DNA of 64,000 bases from Leucaena leucocephala (taxonomy: Eukaryota > Streptophyta > Magnoliopsida > Fabales > Fabaceae), in the NCBI GenBank assembly GCA_037074615.1, contig CM073527.1:23560848-23624847 (forward strand), written 5' to 3'. Positions 1 through 10,816 of this stretch are shown piece after piece. A program made the position numbers and the translations under genes. A model generated the notes under the pieces. It was not told where the DNA came from. It worked only from the letters and a program-made list of their open reading frames with translations, and ran no database searches. Position 1 is the stretch's first letter, and every line of letters starts with the position of its first letter.

Positions 1-1834
1 CAGAGAAGCCAACACATATACATACAATTACAGTAACGTTGATCTGGACAATCTTATGCGTAAAGTTGAGGCAAAAAATGTGTGGATTTGAAGGCATGAT
101 GAACGCGAGAGTGAATGAATGATTGGGAGGAAGCTATGAAAGAAGGAGAATAGTCACGAGTGCTTGCAAGTGTTCAACAGGAGACGAAGAAGAAGATGCC
201 ATGAGTTGCCATAATTGTACTATAATGAATAATGAACCAAAGACAAAGATACAGGGCCCTGAACGTGGCCATTCCTTTGTTCTATCAATCCGCAGACGCC
301 ACGGAATGAACCTGTGCAAACAAACAAGCAGTGTCGTTTGGAATTCAATCTTGAGCTACTGTCATCACCGCAACATGCAAGAGCAAGACAACACTTCTTT
401 CTCTTGTATTATTTGTTTTCTTCCTTCTTTCGCTCACTATTATTCAATCTGTAGGTAATCAGTATCACCTGATATGCTATATTATAATATAATATGACAG
501 TTTTAAAATATAGCGCATGTTTGGATGCCCTTAATTAAATAGGGTTTTAAAAGTGTTTATAGCCTAAAATTTAGTTTAAAAAAATTTTAAAATAAATAAT
601 TATGTTTGTTTAAAAGGACTTTTGAATTAATCTATAGTTTTAGATAATATATTGGAAATAGCTTATGGAATAGTCTGTTGTCGTTATCTAAAAGCTCTCT
701 CCTCAGTAACAAATTAGTTGTATCATCGTCTAGAAACTATCTCCTCTGTAGTAAGTCTAAAGTCGTCAGCCCTTTCATCATCGGCAAAAGAGGAAGAAAG
801 AGAGAAGGAAAACAATGGAGGAAAGAAGTAGATGATAGCGGAAGAAGATAGAGAGAGTCAATGGACTGTGTACATTGTCTCAACGTCAGTGGGCCTGTTG
901 TAGAGGAGTTGATAATATACAGTCAGAATTCTTCTGATAATAATTATATAAATATTTATTTATTTAAAACTAATTTTTTAATAAACTCTTCAACAAAAAT
1001 TCTTTTATAAAAATTATCCAAAATTGTTTTTTTAAAAAGGCAATCTAAATGAGCCCATAGTACTTGTGCTTTCTAAAAATGTTTTTTAATAACAGTCTTG
1101 TGTCATTCCCATGGCTGATTTCACTTATGAGACAAGTATAAATTCTTTTTTGTATTATTTATCATTCAGTAATTGTTTACTGTGGCTTCAGTAATTTTTT
1201 TATATAAAATTTGTTTAAAAAGAGTTAAATTCGTGTATAAAATTAAATAATAGGACGAAATCTCTATTTTTTTTTAAGTGAAATATCGATCCTAGATGCT
1301 GGGGATATTACTACTCGTTATTTGGAACTTCAGCATCAGATAGGCTAGTATTCTACTGGTATCTTGGACCACGCTAAATAATTGAGGTAAAAAGTTCAGA
1401 TAACAGTAGTGGTGAACAGCAAGAGGGATATAAAATGATAAAACTATAAAAGCTTATATCTGACGCGGCGACAATGCCCTTTGATTCCTCAGATCTGTAC
1501 CAGTTAACATCATTTAAGGTAAGGGCAAGGTGGCTGTTCACTAATGACATTTGGAATGCAATTAAATGAGGGTTTGAATAATATTAAACTTCATACATGA
1601 GCAACACTGTATATACAGGTCATGCAGTCCGTGGATATAGCATCAGCGTTGTCATCTGTAAAACAGTGACTAAGGCATTACTGACCCCTATCCAAACAAA
1701 AAGCGGTGGCGGTTACACAACTAACAAATTTGCAGTTACCTATCATAAGTCCCAGAAAACTATACAGAAAAGATGACATTTGCTCAGTAGTTTCTTGCTT
1801 AAAGCAATTCAAATCATCTTTTAAAGAGTAGGAC
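1..1834. other. Intergenic stretch at the left edge
   Basis: No gene is supported here. Short open frames at about 120-460 on either strand have no recognisable domain and poor coding character. The middle part (about 513-1059) is AT-rich and bounded by imperfect inverted ends; it is described separately as a MITE-like element. The part just before 1835 is probably the 3' untranslated region and downstream flank of the minus-strand exchanger gene. Confidence 0.5.
513..1059. mobile_element. MITE-like element with imperfect inverted ends (candidate)
   Basis: The left end reads CATGTTTGGATGCCCTT and the right end, read on the other strand, is CTCATTTAGATTGCCTTT, so the two ends are imperfect inverted repeats around about 550 bp of AT-rich, non-coding DNA. 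The 'gtttggatgcc' type of end is common in small non-autonomous plant DNA elements. No convincing target-site duplication is visible, so the boundaries and the superfamily are uncertain. Confidence 0.35.
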
Positions 1835-3559
1835 TCATGTATCCGGGAGATGGAGAGGCCCTAGTGTCTGAATCAGCCTCAGAAACACAGAAATAGAATA
1901 AATAACCAAAAGCCCTCCACCTAAGACTCCATCAAGCTTCATATCTCTTGCTGTCAAAACCACTAGAGCCCAAGCCAGTCCACCCACCAGAAGTGCCAGA
2001 GTCTCTAGCAGATATGGATCTCTAGGGATCACAACAGAAGATGGGTATTCTGACCAAGTGGAGCTTATGAGAGACAAGCCTAAGCCAACGAGAGTATTAA
2101 AGATGGGGCCTGCATAACAGCCAGATATTGCTATTTGAGCACCTTCTGACCCGCCATGTAAAGCCACTGTTAAATTTGTCATCAAATCATTTATTGAATT
2201 TCCCCAAGCAAGAACCGTTAGTGCCAGCATGGAAGGACTTATTCCACATATGTAGCTAAGTGAAACCATCAGTGCCACCAATTCCTGAGCTGAGATATAG
2301 CTCCAGGTCACACTCATTACAAAGCCTCCTGCAAGCCATAGAAACAGGTATGTCTTTGGGGGGCTTGACTGCTCTGTTGTGAAAAACGCAGTGATCCCAA
2401 ATATGATCCCAATCGATAATCCAATTCCATAAACTGTTAGGCTTGCGTTGATTGTAGTATCTCCCACACAAGAGATCCACAGGGCAGACAACAGAAGAGG
2501 TGCTAGTACAACTGAAGAAATTGCAATGGCCTTAGACCATCTCCCTTCACAAACAATAGGAATTGTCAATCTCCTGGGCAAGTAAAGTGGCATCTTCAGG
2601 ATAGAAAGTGACACTAAACATATTGGAGATCTCATGCAGCAGCAATTTTTCTTAATTTCCAGGGAATCTTCTCGAGGGCCTTCCTCTACACTTTCAAATA
2701 TTCTTTTTTCTGTGCCACTGAGAATGGGCAAACTCAGGTCAATGCTATAACTTGAATTACTATCCCTTTCAGTATCTCCACAAACACCTTTCCAGCGTGT
2801 AGATGAGCTATAAACAAAAACTGCATAAACTATATACATGGAACAAAAACATATTGCTCCCACAACGTTGATCTCACCGCTGATTAAAATGGTAAACAAG
2901 CAAAGCAGGACCAAGAGAAGAAAGCAAGCATCTCTAATAAAGGCAGACTTTTTAACTCGAATCCTCCTGTGCCGTACGGAAATGCTGACTACTCCTAAAA
3001 CGACACAGGATATAAATGAAGCACCCCCGAGAACAGTGTTGAAGCCGATGCCGCTTGTACCACTACTTTTGAAGGAGACGAGACTGGCGAAAACGTCATT
3101 GGCTCCATTGCCAAGAGAAAGAAGCGTCACGCCGGCAATCGTAGGGGATAGCTTCAGTGACTTGGATAGGTTTTCAAGTGAAGGACAGAAGTATTCAGAA
3201 GCTGTATCAGCCAGCATATAAAACAGAACAAGAAGCCAGAGGAACAGAAGAACATAGCCCAACAATGGGAATCGCCCAAATTTACAATAGAAAAGGTAAA
3301 GATAATCAATATAGCCCTGCGAGACGCATGGATTATTTGATTGAAGTAACAAACATTTGGCTTCGTACTCATCCAGTCTCACGAAGTCGTGGCAATTCTG
3401 CTGTGTCCCGCCACGGAATGAGACGGCACGGTGCATAAGAACACCAATTTCTGTAGAGTGTAAATGGATAATCCCGAACACACAAGCCAGTAAGAGGAAC
3501 GAGACGTTCAAGAACAAAATATAACCCGCGCGATTATTAGACACTACTACGGTATCCAT
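1835..3559 (-). CDS. CCX: Cation/calcium exchanger (CCX family), 574 aa
   Basis: Single-exon gene for a membrane antiporter of the Ca2+/cation antiporter superfamily. Plant CCX proteins exchange K+, Na+, Ca2+ or Mn2+ across vacuolar, ER or plasma membranes. Both ion-binding alpha repeats are visible: GNGANDVFASLVSF in the N-terminal half and AWGNSINDLMTNLTVA in the C-terminal half, each flanked by hydrophobic segments, with a polar loop between them. Length matches Arabidopsis CCX1/CCX2 (about 560-570 aa as I recall). The frame is open a little upstream from a GTG, but the first ATG (3557-3559, MDTVVV) is the sensible start. It starts with an uncleaved signal-anchor-like hydrophobic stretch. 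The intron-less structure is usual for this family. Its neighbour is a choline-transporter-like gene, as at At5g17830-At5g17860. Family call is firm; which paralog and which ion are inferred. Confidence 0.95.
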   Translation of the reverse strand: MDTVVVSNNRAGYILFLNVSFLLLACVFGIIHLHSTEIGVLMHRAVSFRGGTQQNCHDFVRLDEYEAKCLLLQSNNPCVSQGYIDYLYLFYCKFGRFPLLGYVLLFLWLLVLFYMLADTASEYFCPSLENLSKSLKLSPTIAGVTLLSLGNGANDVFASLVSFKSSGTSGIGFNTVLGGASFISCVVLGVVSISVRHRRIRVKKSAFIRDACFLLLVLLCLFTILISGEINVVGAICFCSMYIVYAVFVYSSSTRWKGVCGDTERDSNSSYSIDLSLPILSGTEKRIFESVEEGPREDSLEIKKNCCCMRSPICLVSLSILKMPLYLPRRLTIPIVCEGRWSKAIAISSVVLAPLLLSALWISCVGDTTINASLTVYGIGLSIGIIFGITAFFTTEQSSPPKTYLFLWLAGGFVMSVTWSYISAQELVALMVSLSYICGISPSMLALTVLAWGNSINDLMTNLTVALHGGSEGAQIAISGCYAGPIFNTLVGLGLSLISSTWSEYPSSVVIPRDPYLLETLALLVGGLAWALVVLTARDMKLDGVLGGGLLVIYSISVFLRLIQTLGPLHLPDT

Positions 3560-6226
3560 GGGAGATAAATATTCAAACACGTGTCAGACAAAAGTGGAAA
3601 CTAATCAGAGAAAAGAGCTTGATGGAGCAAGAGGGTAAAAATCCCTTGAATCATGGAAACGAAACCCAGCCATGTCAGAAATTAAGAATAAAAAACTTAA
3701 CTTGGAGATAGATGCTTCTATATCTGATCAGGAAGGACGGCTCTCCCAGTTGGCGGGTGAGTTGCAGGGCAGGAGGAGGGACTCGTACGTGCAACATGGA
3801 GCGACGGAGGAATCGACCAAAAAGTAGAGGTAGAAGACAAGGGAGTCACTCTCACCAAACTTGCCGACTAAGCACCATTTTACAGGGATGAATGAATCAT
3901 GGCGCTTCAACGAAATACACACGCGGCGGCAGGAGCAGAATCGCCATCACGGTATGGACTAGTACGAGTAATGGAAGGAGAGAAAAAAACATGCACTAGT
4001 TAGCATCATGAAATTATGAGCGTAGATCCTCAGAAATTTGGGGTAGCTTTTCACATCAGACTTGTCGGAGCAAAAAGCAGCTTCGTCCTTTAGTGAAAAT
4101 CATTTATTTATTATTTCCCGTTTAATATGCAGCAAGCAGATCGCAAGGCGAGCTTAGTGGATATCACCTTGATCACACTTCTCGTATTCCCGAGCAATGC
4201 TAATCGCAATCATACACGTTTGCTGGAATTTAGAGGAGTAGTTAGTCAGTCACAATCACTTTCTAGTAGCCGAACGTTTTCTGTTAACTTGCAAAAAAAT
4301 ATACTATGAAGCGAAATCTTCAACTTCTGTCTTATCAATTATGATCATGCGAATAAAAATAAAAGGTTTTTACGAGTGAGAGAGTAAATTTGCCTTTGAA
4401 AAAGGAGGGACGGTGGGGGAGACGCGTAATTAACACTGTATGCACATGGTGGTACTCACTTGTTCACGAATTACACAGAGCCACCCAATATATATCCTTA
4501 TCGTTTGCTGCTCTGTCTCTTTATTCAACCTTGCCCTCGTTCTTTCCTAGCCTTCAATTATTCGTAAGAGAAAAAAAAGCTTTTAATAATTGAGATTCGG
4601 GTCTGCATCTATAAAAAAGAGGTGAAAATATTTCTCTTCGTTCGATGAACAACTGTGATGACCAAGTGTCAAGTGTGGGGCACACGTTTGTTGATCTGCT
4701 TCGTGAACAGGGGATGAAGGACGATATACCAATTCATTGATTTGGATATATGATAAACAGTGAGATCGATGTCAAATAGAACAATACAAGCAATTATTAA
4801 ATTCTTCTCCTGGTGTTCAGTGAAAATATTGAATACTATATATTTTAGTAAAGTGCAGTAGGGCAGCTAATTTTAAGATGCTCCTCTGCTGGTATAACAT
4901 ATCACCATGTATGACTTCATAAAGTATGACTGATAATATTTTGGATATTGCTAATCAAAAAGTTTTTATTCTGCTGCCAAAGCTCCAAAAACGAGAAGTT
5001 GGCGACCGAGTTGCTTATACTCCAGCGAGCGATTCCTCCAATGCTCCAGGAACGAAGGAGGTGGCTTGCTCGAAGAAGAAGATCTTGGCATTTTAATCTC
5101 TGTCTCCGTAAGTAAATTGAGCACTAATTGGATTATGAGCAGCTTTGAAAAGTGCGAATGGCATCGGTAACGTCGATTTGTCGATTTCCGGTCCCTATAA
5201 ATGACTTTGAACTCGGGGCCTCGTTTCAAAAGAAGCTTCTTCACCATCAAGGTACACGATGGCTCTGCATATCTACAAAAGTTCATTCCGGTGTGGCCGG
5301 TCTAATTTGTCCCTGGAAAGCTGGCCCCCATGGAAAATGTCACATGAAGATTGTCAACAACGTTAAAACTAAAGAATTAATAAGAAAGAAAAGAACAGAG
5401 GGAAAGATTGAGAAGCCTATTGGGCTAACTATCTTCTGCTGAGAAAGGCAATTAAAACATTCCGCGTTGCTGTGATAGGCTCTTGGCCAGTACGGTGACA
5501 CCAAATCGGAAAGCCAATGCATTATTGTTGAAGTTGACTGCCTAGGTAGTAGGTACCATGCTATTTCATACTTAAACAACCTTATCTTGGAAATGTTAAT
5601 GCTTCTTTGCAGAATCTACTGCACTCTGCTTTTGCTATCTTTAAATAGTTCCAACCGCATTGCCTGTTTTTTTATTGTTAATAAGCTAACAGAAAAGGTA
5701 TTGTTAAATGATAATTAGCAAGTTCATGATATACTTTACAGAGATGACGAGAAGGAAATTCCTTTCCACTTTTGTAACCAGTGACCAAATAGGGAATTAC
5801 CTAGTTCGATGTGAACCTAGAACTCTAGCTAGGTCCACCTATCACAAGGCAGCCCTCATGCCCTGTCCTTTTGATGATTCATTTTACAAGATTCAAAAAT
5901 TACAAGGCTGTTAATTCGATTTATGGTAAGTTCACAAGAAAGTTATACATGATTAGAGTAATTTTCCCCCTGTGAAGTAACGTGCTTTAATTTGTAAAAG
6001 TCAGCATCTACTTTATCAAAGTGAAAACTTGCAATCTGTTCTTGTTTCAATTCGAAGGTGAGTAAATTTGATCAATCTATGGTATATTTCATCTTATATA
6101 CAAATTCATTACTAATCCCTGTAAGTTGCAACAATGTTCTAGTGTCAACAATTTCATGAGACTAAGATATAGGAACCTACATTAGTGAGATTAGAATCAA
6201 ACTATGAAAAGACACAAGAATATTTG
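3560..6226. other. Intergenic stretch between CCX and the choline-transporter-like gene
   Basis: It holds the CCX promoter side (3560 to about 4100) and otherwise AT-rich sequence. One minus-strand open frame (4966-5286) contains an internal ATG followed by a Ser/Pro-rich 41-codon stretch (MPRSSSSSKPPP... ending LLVFGALAAE). I recognise no family for it and see no splice partner, so I do not call it a gene. Nothing else is supported. Confidence 0.45.
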
Positions 6227-7971
6227 CTATGCTCTAGCTCTTTGAAGCTGCTGCAACCGTGCTGGAATTGTCGAGTCAAATCGATTGTTCTGTGGATTTG
6301 GATTCTCTGCATAAGCTACGTAGTAAGCTAAAACGCATGCTTGCTGCCATGCCATAGCCAACCTACACTGTAAATAACATTGGTACCAACATGAGCATAT
6401 ATCAATCAGACAGACACTACTTAAAATAAACAATGGAATACATACAACGAAAGACTCACCATGAAGTAGCCAATCAAGAAGGCATAAATGGCTGCTTCTG
6501 CAGCATAGTTCCTGTGAATTAAAAGAGTCCATATTCCACTCACTAGACCACTGATGGAACCCCCTGATACCCCACAAAGGAAACAGAATGATCCTGTTAG
6601 ATCTGAGTCTATTAGTTGCTCCAAACCAACCCTATTGAACATCTCCCATGTATCAGATGATGACTGCACAAATCCCTTGTTATAGACTCCTACATACACA
6701 AAACCCCATCGATTGCCACGTCTTACGAGAGTAGAAGCAATACCCAGGTAGCAACCAACGCAGGAGAACATGAACTCATCTGTGTCTCCACCAACAAGGC
6801 TCATGGATCTTGCAAAACCCCGAAAGAGTCCGATTAGAGGCACGAGGATGGAGCCAAAGGAAACACTACCAGTTAAGTATTTGATTGTGTCATGGAATGC
6901 CACTCTTGTGTCAATGTGTACTCCACAGGCAAAATTCATGTACATGATCCTTGAGATTGATACTTGCAGCACATTCTTAAGAAACTGCATAGTCCATCCC
7001 AGGCTAAGCAGGATCGCCAAGATGAACAATGCAGCCAATTTGGTTTTGCTTTCAATGGCTTTAGCTCCTCCTATGCCAGCAACCAGGAAACAGCAGTAAA
7101 GAATAGCAGTAAGGATTGATGAGAAAACCAACCCCATAATTCTATCAGGAGGAAAAGTTAAGGAGACTGATAAGATTTTGGTGGCATATTCAAATCTGGG
7201 ACTGACCCAACAGCCATAAAGAGACTGAGTTAATGCAGAAACCAAAGCAGCAACACCAGCTACCATGCTAACTGCAGATTCAATGTACACAAACATAACT
7301 CCAATTGCAAGTGTAAAGAGAGGACTCAGCCAAAATGCTGCCTTGATTGCCATCGAGGGCCTGCGAGCTGTGATCCATTGACATGTAAAGGCAACTATTC
7401 CAGCACTCGCTGTCGCAGACAGAAGCGGAGGGTACCACTTTAAGGGGTGGAATTGGTGGTTGTGAGAGGCAGAGATTAGGCCATAGATGGTCAAGAAAAT
7501 TGTTGAGACTACGATCAACAATAAGTGTGAGTAGAATAAAGTTTTGAAGACCCTCCTTGAGATCTGCCTCGCCACTGTTCTGTTTGGAAAGCTAGAATCT
7601 TGACCCTGCACCTTCAAAAGAAGAAATCTTCATTAAACTAACGGATGTGTAACAAATGCAGGGGCTATCTCTGAGCGTATTAATTTTACCCAGATACAAG
7701 CAAGATAAGAGAGTGATATAAGAAATAAAGAAATGGGTGTCTCGGGAGCTGAGAAGCTTGCTTCGAAAGAAGAAAGCCAAAAAATGGAGAAATGAACGAA
7801 AAGGGAGAAAACGAGGCTTGATGGGGAAGAAAGGTACAGAGAGACAGAGAGAGGGAAGAAGAAGAAGAAGAAAACCTGGATGGGGTTTGTGTGCGGAAGC
7901 CTGTCTTCTCGAACTTGAACTTGAATACTCTGTCCATCTCTGGTGTTATTGAGGGAGCTCAGAATGGTCAT
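6227..7971 (-). CDS. Choline transporter-like protein (SLC44/CTL family), 460 aa
   Basis: Polytopic membrane protein of the choline-transporter-like family, which in plants affects choline and lipid distribution and trafficking. Three exons join in phase: 7876-7971 (32 aa, MTILSSLNNT...), 6460-7605 (382 aa) and 6227-6367 (46 aa plus stop). Splice sites are clear on the minus strand: CCAG|gttttc, gtgcag|GGT, ATG|gtgagt and acag|TGT, all phase 0. The cytosolic N-terminus is followed by about nine to ten hydrophobic segments, starting at TLFYSHLLLIVVSTIFL. The conserved C-terminal CTL core includes the GVYNKGF and DLTGSFCFLCG region and ends in a polar Arg/Gln tail. The size fits the short plant subfamily typified by At5g17830 rather than the 700-aa CHER1/CTL1. 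The first exon is inferred from phase and splice quality; the other two are firm. Confidence 0.88.
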
Positions 7972-10816
7972 GTTCTCTGTGTCTATTTTATTCCACTGTG
8001 TTCTATTCAGAGTTTTATATATGAGGTTTTCTCTCACTTTCTTGGGGCCTACGCATCAATGTGGCTCTTACCGCGATGGAAGTTTCCTGTTGCCTTGTGG
8101 CTTGAAATTGCAGATTATAGAAAACCAGAAGAAACTGATCAAGTCCATCTTCTTCCCGGGTTCTTTGAAAGATGGCACTTTCTTGGTTTGCCTACCTTTG
8201 TACGCTACACAAATCAAATACCAAGTGGGGAAGGTGGGGGGTGTTTGTTTCCATTGCGTGCTGACATGGAATGATGACGTGGAGGTTCCCCAGATGGCCC
8301 CTGCTTCCCCTTCGAATAATCCCTCCTCCGGTGGTTGTTGTCATTGTCACGTGATACCGTTACATAATTTCCCGGGAAAAACGTTACGGCTTTGAGTGCC
8401 AAGCAAAAAAAAAAGTAAAATAAAGAAAGAATATTGTGTTTTTTCTTTTTAGTTTATATACTGACATACGGCTTTTTAAAAAGGATGGAAAAGGCAAAAT
8501 TGAAGGAGGCTACGTGTTTGATCAGTTCGGCTGCTAATCTATTTACTTAATTCAGTTAATTATGAGGCTCCTTGAAAACCTTATCAAATTTGTGCTTCTG
8601 TCAACTTAATTTACAATTTATACGCTGATTGTTAAATGGTCATATTATGCACATCATCTTCTCTAGCCAATCAAAAAATTAGTAGACCATCCTAAGTATT
8701 AATACGATCAATAAACGAGAATTCCGAGGTCAGATCAACATCAGGAGTTAATAGAAATAAAAAAAGAATTTTGACCTGTCTATGTTTGCGCTTGTATTAT
8801 ATTTATGCCCAAAACTAGACTATGCAAAGTATGAAATGAGACCCTCGTTGACCCGAAAAAAAAAACAAAGAAATATGAGACCCTCACAGATATTTTAGGA
8901 AGTTCACAATAATATATATATTTTTATTTTAGTATTCACATTTTGAACAAAAATATCGGACATATCGGACAGTCTATCTGATATTAGTATTATTTAAGAT
9001 AAAAAAAGATTTTATTTTATTTTTAAATTTTAGATAACTCTAACTTTTTTTAAAAAAATTATATAAAAAAACCTTGAACAAGAATGTTTTCAAACTCAAA
9101 AAGAGTGTGGAAATTTTGGCGAAGGAAATAAAAATAGTAATGGTATGAAAAGGCGATGTGCAGAGAAGTAAACGACTAATTAAGGAAGAAGGGAAAGCTG
9201 CGGAATGGCTTGAATAGAAGAGAAGGTAAGTTAGGGAGAGAAGAGACCAACTAGAACAAACGACTATATGTATAGCCATTTCAGTGAATTTGAGTACATG
9301 TTAAACTGGTTTTCTTTCTTCTTTCTTTAATTTTTTTGGGGATAATTCCAACGTTAAGTTCTTTCAAAAAACAAAAGAAAAAGCCCTTGACTGGCATGTT
9401 TGTTCTGCTTTCCATTGACAATAATCAAAGTAAAGTAATTACACGTGGCAAAAAAGTTGGACAAACTACTCAAAAATTAAAGTATTCATTGCCCCATCAT
9501 AATTCTAGTCGCCACCAAAAAAACAAAAACCTTATAGTCTCTACTCTCGATATGGACGAACGGTTTGGCATGGGCTCGCAAGCTTCCATTGATGGGCTGG
9601 AAAGCCCGTCACACTGACCCCCTTTTTCTTCTTCTTGTTTTTTTTTTTTGCAAAAAAAAACCAAGAAGGAATCCATGAATATAAAATATACACATTGTAA
9701 AATAAAATAAAAAATAAATAAAATATACACATTGCAACCTATTGTTTGTGAGTTCAACTCGTGAATGGATAAGGCATGTAACTATTTAAAGCGTGTTCAA
9801 TACTTGGAGAGTACCACTTTGTTATAGTTTCAATCACAGCGTTTGATGAATTATCCTACCTTTTAGATCGTAAGTAAACCCAACACCTTTTTAAAAAATT
9901 TTATAACAAAAAAAATATACAAATTGCATTAACTATTTTTTTGATAAATATTTAGAAATTAAATTTTGAAAACTATATAATTTTCACCACCGTCTTCAAG
10001 TATAATATTCCTCCCATGGTGTAATTAGATTGGACGTAGCATCTAATCTGGTGACTAAGAAATATCTCATGGTAGAGGTGTATAATATGGATTAAATTCT
10101 TGAAAATTACATGTTAAGATATTCTAATTCACCTTTCACCTCGAAATAAATTATCAAATTGAGATTCCTTATGTGTCTTTAACATAGAAATGCCTTCATT
10201 AAGAATTAAAACATATAGGAAGGAATATTCTGTTGAAACTACATTTATTATTTATTTATTATAAAGTATAATCAACAATAGAAACAATTCACATCAATAT
10301 AAATTAATATAATGATTTTGAGCCATAATCCATAGAGAAAAGGTTGATAGCAGTTCTCACATACCTTTAACTTACCGAACGGGACTCTTTGTAGAGCAAA
10401 ATATAGTTGGTGAGACATAAATGCACAACCTGACTTGTAATCATCCATCTTTGGTCATTTAGGCTCATTCATCAGTAAGTCACATGCACAGAAACGATGA
10501 AGATCAAAGGCCATGATTGCGGTTCAAAAGTGCTTCTTCTGGAATATTTCCTGCAGCTTCAGACTCCTCTCAGAATAAGAGTCCCTACCCGTTCGATATA
10601 AAGCAGACCCAATGCTCTCACTCGAATCTGTATCCCTCTCTTCCCTCCAACTAACTTATGGTCTCCTTATGTTTGAAGAAACGAATCCAATTCTGAAATG
10701 TAAACCTTACTCATCACCCCCATTTTATATTATGCTCACTCCAACCAACCTCCAATTACTGTTAACCAGTTAACTACCTTTCCTTCACTCTCTCTTTCTC
10801 TGCGATTTTCTCTCAA
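7972..10816. other. Intergenic stretch between the CTL-like and GT14 genes
   Basis: It is the divergent promoter region between the minus-strand transporter and the plus-strand glycosyltransferase. A low-complexity GAA/AGA tract at about 7840-7872 lies in transporter intron 1, just outside this stretch. AT-rich repeat-derived sequence at about 8930-9075 (beginning near 'gatattagtattattta') resembles stretches in GT14 intron 3 and near 53140. No gene is supported. Confidence 0.5.

Noticed and set aside
2838..3438. Two plus-strand open frames (2838-3221 and 3157-3438)
   Set aside because: They lie antisense to the CCX coding exon and have no domain; they are shadows of its codon usage.
4966..5286. 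Minus-strand frame with MPRSSSSSKPPP start inside
   Set aside because: No recognised family, only 41 codons after the internal ATG, and no splice partner found; left as a possibility in the intergenic entry.
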